Below are positions 5,379-6,980 of a DNA stretch of 6,980 nucleotides, one piece after another (the stretch's first letter is position 1; every line of letters starts with the position of its first letter). A model generated the notes under the pieces. It was not told the origin of the DNA. It saw only the letters and a program-made list of their open reading frames with translations, and searched no databases. A program made the translations under genes and the position numbers. The DNA is from Chloroflexota bacterium (GTDB lineage Bacteria; Chloroflexota; Anaerolineae; Promineifilales; Promineifilaceae), in NCBI GenBank assembly GCA_008501785.1, contig QQUD01000983.1:1-6980 (forward strand), written 5' to 3'.

Positions 5379-5491
5379 CGTAAATAAGACCGTATTTCAG
5401 CAGCCGCCCTGTTTGTGTCACCATTCAGAGCATTTTTGAAGCCCCTTGAGTGGGGAGGGGGATTTTGTGTCTCCCAATACGGTTTAACACC
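5347..5491 (-). ncRNA. Candidate structured small RNA, about 145 nt (sRNA A)
   Basis: A promoter and an intrinsic terminator on the minus strand frame a compact RNA with a clear fold. A closing helix pairs AATACGGT (5476-5483) with ACCGTATT (5389-5396). Inside, in transcript order, are GGGA-loop-UCCC (5475-5459), CCCC-loop-GGGG (5455-5442) and GCUCUG-loop-CAGGGC (5431-5406, one G-U). The terminator hairpin follows. The loops of the first, third and terminator hairpins all show GACACA (plus-strand TGTGTC at 5466, 5414 and 5361, about 53 bases apart), and UGGUGACACA is identical in the last two. A motif shown repeatedly in loops is typical of RNAs that titrate a protein or use a repeated seed. 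It does not match 6S, tmRNA, RNase P, SRP or any riboswitch I know. No convincing open frame lies in it. Confidence 0.6.
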
Positions 5492-5498
5492 TACAAGG

Positions 5499-5527
5499 AG
5501 AATAGCACAGCGCGATCAGGGCGTCAA
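5499..5527 (-). promoter_or_regulatory. Minus-strand extended -10 promoter for sRNA A
   Basis: On the minus strand TTGACG (5527-5522) and TATTCT (5504-5499) are separated by exactly 17 bases, and TGC directly before the -10 gives an extended -10. The predicted start is near 5491-5492. The promoter fires away from the coding region at 5589. Confidence 0.7.
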
Positions 5528-5546
5528 TGGATCACCTGTTCTCGAT

Positions 5547-5572
5547 AAACCTGTCAGGTTTTCCGAAACCTG
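5547..5572. promoter_or_regulatory. Operator-like AAACCTG/CAGGTTT dyads between sRNA A promoter and the downstream gene
   Basis: AAACCTG-T-CAGGTTT (5547-5561) is a 15-base perfect dyad. A third heptamer, AAACCTG (5566-5572), pairs with the middle one as a 7-bp stem with tetraloop TCCG. A related ACCTGTT is at 5534-5540. Lying just upstream of the sRNA A -35 and in front of the 5589 start, it could control both directions or act as an RNA hairpin in the downstream leader. Confidence 0.5.
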
Positions 5573-5588
5573 GGTCTGAGGCTTGTTT

Positions 5589-6800
5589 GTGCTGTGTTTG
5601 CATCATATGGATGGCTCCAAAGGCGAGTTTTCGCCTGCTTTGTTGGCTGCGCAACAATACTTGTTGGAAAGAAGAAGGCAGTTAACAAAAAACAAAAAAC
5701 GGAAAACGGAAAACGGAAAACGGCTTACCGATGATCGATCACCGTTTACCAGCCTGCTGGCCCATCTAGGGTGGGGAAGTGAGGCGTTAACGGCCGTTCT
5801 CCGCAACCATTCCCCTCAGGAACAAGACAATCTTCACAATGAACAAGTGTTTGATGAGGATGAAACGGCCGTTTCACACCCAGCACCATCCTATCCAACC
5901 ATCACCCCGCAAGCCCAAACAGTTAAATTGTATCCCGACATTGCTCGTGGCATGTTGCGCCAAGAGCAGGCCGCAGCCGGAAGGCTTTGGTTACTGTGCC
6001 GATCTTTGGATGGTGCGGGGCAAGGGTGGTTTCGTATAGCCAATCTGAGGCGAACGCTCACTACGGACACATCATCATTACGGGTTTGTGGGTGGCGACA
6101 GTTACGCAATTTGCTCAATCAGGGCAATGGTATCTTTTGGACACGAGATAAAGAGCGTATCTGGCTAAAATCCGCAGCACATGTTGCCGCCAATTTGAGG
6201 GTGGAAAAACTAACCGGTAAGCCAGTTTCCGTTCCTGTGAAGGCGCTTACCGGAAAAATTGGTCAAGTTCGGGCGCAATTGTACGCCGCTTTTCACAGCG
6301 GACGCGCACGAGCAGCGCAGCGGCAGCCCATTGCACGGGATACGCTGGCTGAACTTACGGGGGTGGGTCGGCGCACGCAGCTTGCCTATGAATCGCTGAC
6401 AGGCATGGCTGTGCAGCACAATTACGCCATTGGAGCACCTTACAGCGCTGAAACCGCAGAGAAACACGCCTGGCATCAAGGTCAGGCAACATTTGTTTTT
6501 CAAGACAGCCACGGGACACAGGGGCGGCCAGGACGCAGCTATATTGCGTGGCAGTTGCCCAACAGCTATGGTGGCTGTCATCCGCATGTAGCCAAAGGTA
6601 GACAACGACGGATCAATCGCAAACTTGCCGACCTGGTGACAAAAGGGGCGCCGGGGAACAACAAGGAACGATTTCCAAAACGTTACTATCCAGATGGCAA
6701 ACAAGCGGTAAAAACAGCCTCCCGACATCCAGAATGGGCGGTTTATTGGTGGCGGCAGCGGGCGGGAAACGGCCGTTCTGACCTCTGGCAGCAAATTTGA
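5589..6800 (+). CDS. Unrecognised basic protein with helix-turn-helix features, probably DNA-binding
   Basis: About 403 aa, rich in Arg, Gln and Trp, with no signal peptide or membrane segment. I do not recognise the family. Residues 115-193 (LYPDIARGML to RIWLKS) look like a compact alpha/beta fold, with GWRQLRNLLNQGNGIFW at its centre. Residues 247-270 (IARDTLAELTGVGRRTQLAYESL) fit a helix-turn-helix. The tail has GRPGRSYIAWQLPNSYG and a basic patch GRQRRINRKL (337-346). A role as transcription factor, replication initiator or mobile-element DNA-binding protein is possible. Start: GTG 5589 is the only candidate with a well-spaced Shine-Dalgarno-like GAGG (5578-5581, seven bases); ATG 5607 (397 aa) is the alternative, and TTG 5583 is too close. 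An in-frame stop at 5577-5579 excludes longer forms. Codons 32-45 come from a heptanucleotide repeat and may be a dispensable linker. Three copies of the AACGGCCGTT palindrome occur inside, as in the flanking native genes. Confidence 0.7.
   Translation: MLCLHHMDGSKGEFSPALLAAQQYLLERRRQLTKNKKRKTENGKRLTDDRSPFTSLLAHLGWGSEALTAVLRNHSPQEQDNLHNEQVFDEDETAVSHPAPSYPTITPQAQTVKLYPDIARGMLRQEQAAAGRLWLLCRSLDGAGQGWFRIANLRRTLTTDTSSLRVCGWRQLRNLLNQGNGIFWTRDKERIWLKSAAHVAANLRVEKLTGKPVSVPVKALTGKIGQVRAQLYAAFHSGRARAAQRQPIARDTLAELTGVGRRTQLAYESLTGMAVQHNYAIGAPYSAETAEKHAWHQGQATFVFQDSHGTQGRPGRSYIAWQLPNSYGGCHPHVAKGRQRRINRKLADLVTKGAPGNNKERFPKRYYPDGKQAVKTASRHPEWAVYWWRQRAGNGRSDLWQQI
5684..5723 (+). repeat. Heptanucleotide tandem repeat inside the coding 5' end
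   Basis: Five and a half 7-base units: AACAAAA twice, AACGGAA three times, then AACGG. Seven is not a multiple of three, so a change of one unit would shift the frame of the 5589 gene. It encodes a Lys-rich stretch (KNKKRKTENGK). It could be a slipped-strand phase-variation tract, or mark a true start further downstream. Confidence 0.75.
5861..5876. repeat. 16-bp perfect palindrome within coding sequence
   Basis: TGAAACGGCCGTTTCA is symmetric over all 16 bases and contains the AACGGCCGTT core, here read as Thr-Ala-Val. Other coding copies read either Thr-Ala-Val or Asn/Asp-Gly-Arg depending on frame, so the constraint is on DNA rather than protein. Confidence 0.8.
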
Positions 6801-6980
6801 TGTTTTTTTACTTTTCAAACTGGAAAAAACTTGCCTACATTTCAGGGGTTTGTTTTTGATCTTTTTCTATAGTCGTTATGCGAAGCTCTGCCCCGCACTG
6901 CTTTTCCCCTTCTTGTGGGACCTCAACGACGCTTTTTCATTGGTACTACTGCCATTAGTACTACCACTTTTATCCCAAAG
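6801..6980. other. Stretch without a firm gene; possible tail of a convergent minus-strand gene
   Basis: Directly after the 5589 gene's TGA come seven T's (6803-6809) but no convincing stem precedes them. On the minus strand a frame is open from the window edge to TAA at 6878-6876 (34 codons, rich in Ser, Gly, Lys and Asn, such as SGSTNGSSTNEK), which could be the disordered tail of a gene starting outside the window. A second minus frame is open for 18 codons and a plus frame is open after 6872, so the call is weak. A heptamer GTACTAC recurs at 6943 and near 6957. Confidence 0.25.

Noticed and set aside
5389..5483. Plus-strand riboswitch in front of the 5589 gene
   Set aside because: The closing helix exists on either strand, but no known riboswitch core was found and both promoter and terminator polarity favour the minus strand.
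6210..6818. Minus-strand open frame of 202 codons opposite the DNA-binding gene
   Set aside because: Low-complexity, Cys/Pro/Arg-rich composition with no motif; the opposite plus frame is longer and has protein-like helix-turn-helix segments.
6812..6827. Terminator hairpin after the 5589 gene
   Set aside because: TTTTC/GAAAA is a weak A/T stem and is followed by A's; the T-run lies before it, not after.

Overview
The window reads as bacterial chromosomal DNA. The visible promoters are sigma-70-like (TTGACA/TATTAT spaced by 17, TTGACG/TATTCT spaced by 17) and Shine-Dalgarno sites precede the starts. Base composition is near even. A 10-bp palindrome, AACGGCCGTT, recurs far above chance. Together with an archaeal-type ATPase and an amino-acid permease fused to universal stress domains, this makes me lean toward Chloroflexota (Anaerolineae-like), but that is a weak inference and no taxonomic marker gene is present.

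Layout: (1) 2-688, the 3' part of a zinc-type medium-chain alcohol dehydrogenase, cut by the window start. (2) 689-834, a promoter and leader with an 11-bp hairpin. (3) 835-3138, an APC-superfamily transporter with two C-terminal universal-stress-protein domains. (4) 3139-3478, a busy control region: a 15-bp inverted repeat behind the transporter, a cluster of TGTTG/CAACA dyads, a near-consensus promoter, then about seven imperfect 24-bp tandem repeats built on the dyad AGTTGAAACT, the last two forming a hairpin. (5) 3479-4951, an archaeal-type P-loop ATPase with a winged helix and a degenerate DUF234/nuclease-like tail. (6) 4952-5588, no protein gene, but apparently two minus-strand small-RNA genes, each with a promoter and an intrinsic terminator, separated by a long hairpin. 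(7) 5589-6800, an unrecognised basic, probably DNA-binding protein of about 400 aa with a heptanucleotide tandem repeat inside its 5' coding end. (8) 6801-6980, no firm gene; a minus-strand reading frame entering from the window edge could be the tail of a convergent gene.

How the parts may work together: the dehydrogenase and transporter are ordinary metabolic genes. Positions 3140-5250 lack every copy of the AACGGCCGTT palindrome that marks the flanks, so the ATPase with its repeat leader may be a later arrival. The most unusual parts are the repeat-leader/ATPase unit, whose order (promoter, tandem-repeat transcript, hairpin, protein gene) resembles that of type III toxin-antitoxin loci, and the tandem minus-strand small RNAs upstream of the DNA-binding protein. 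One of these RNAs shows GACACA in three predicted loops. The other carries a 5' end complementary to the transcript between the dehydrogenase and the transporter. Functions proposed for these are hypotheses.
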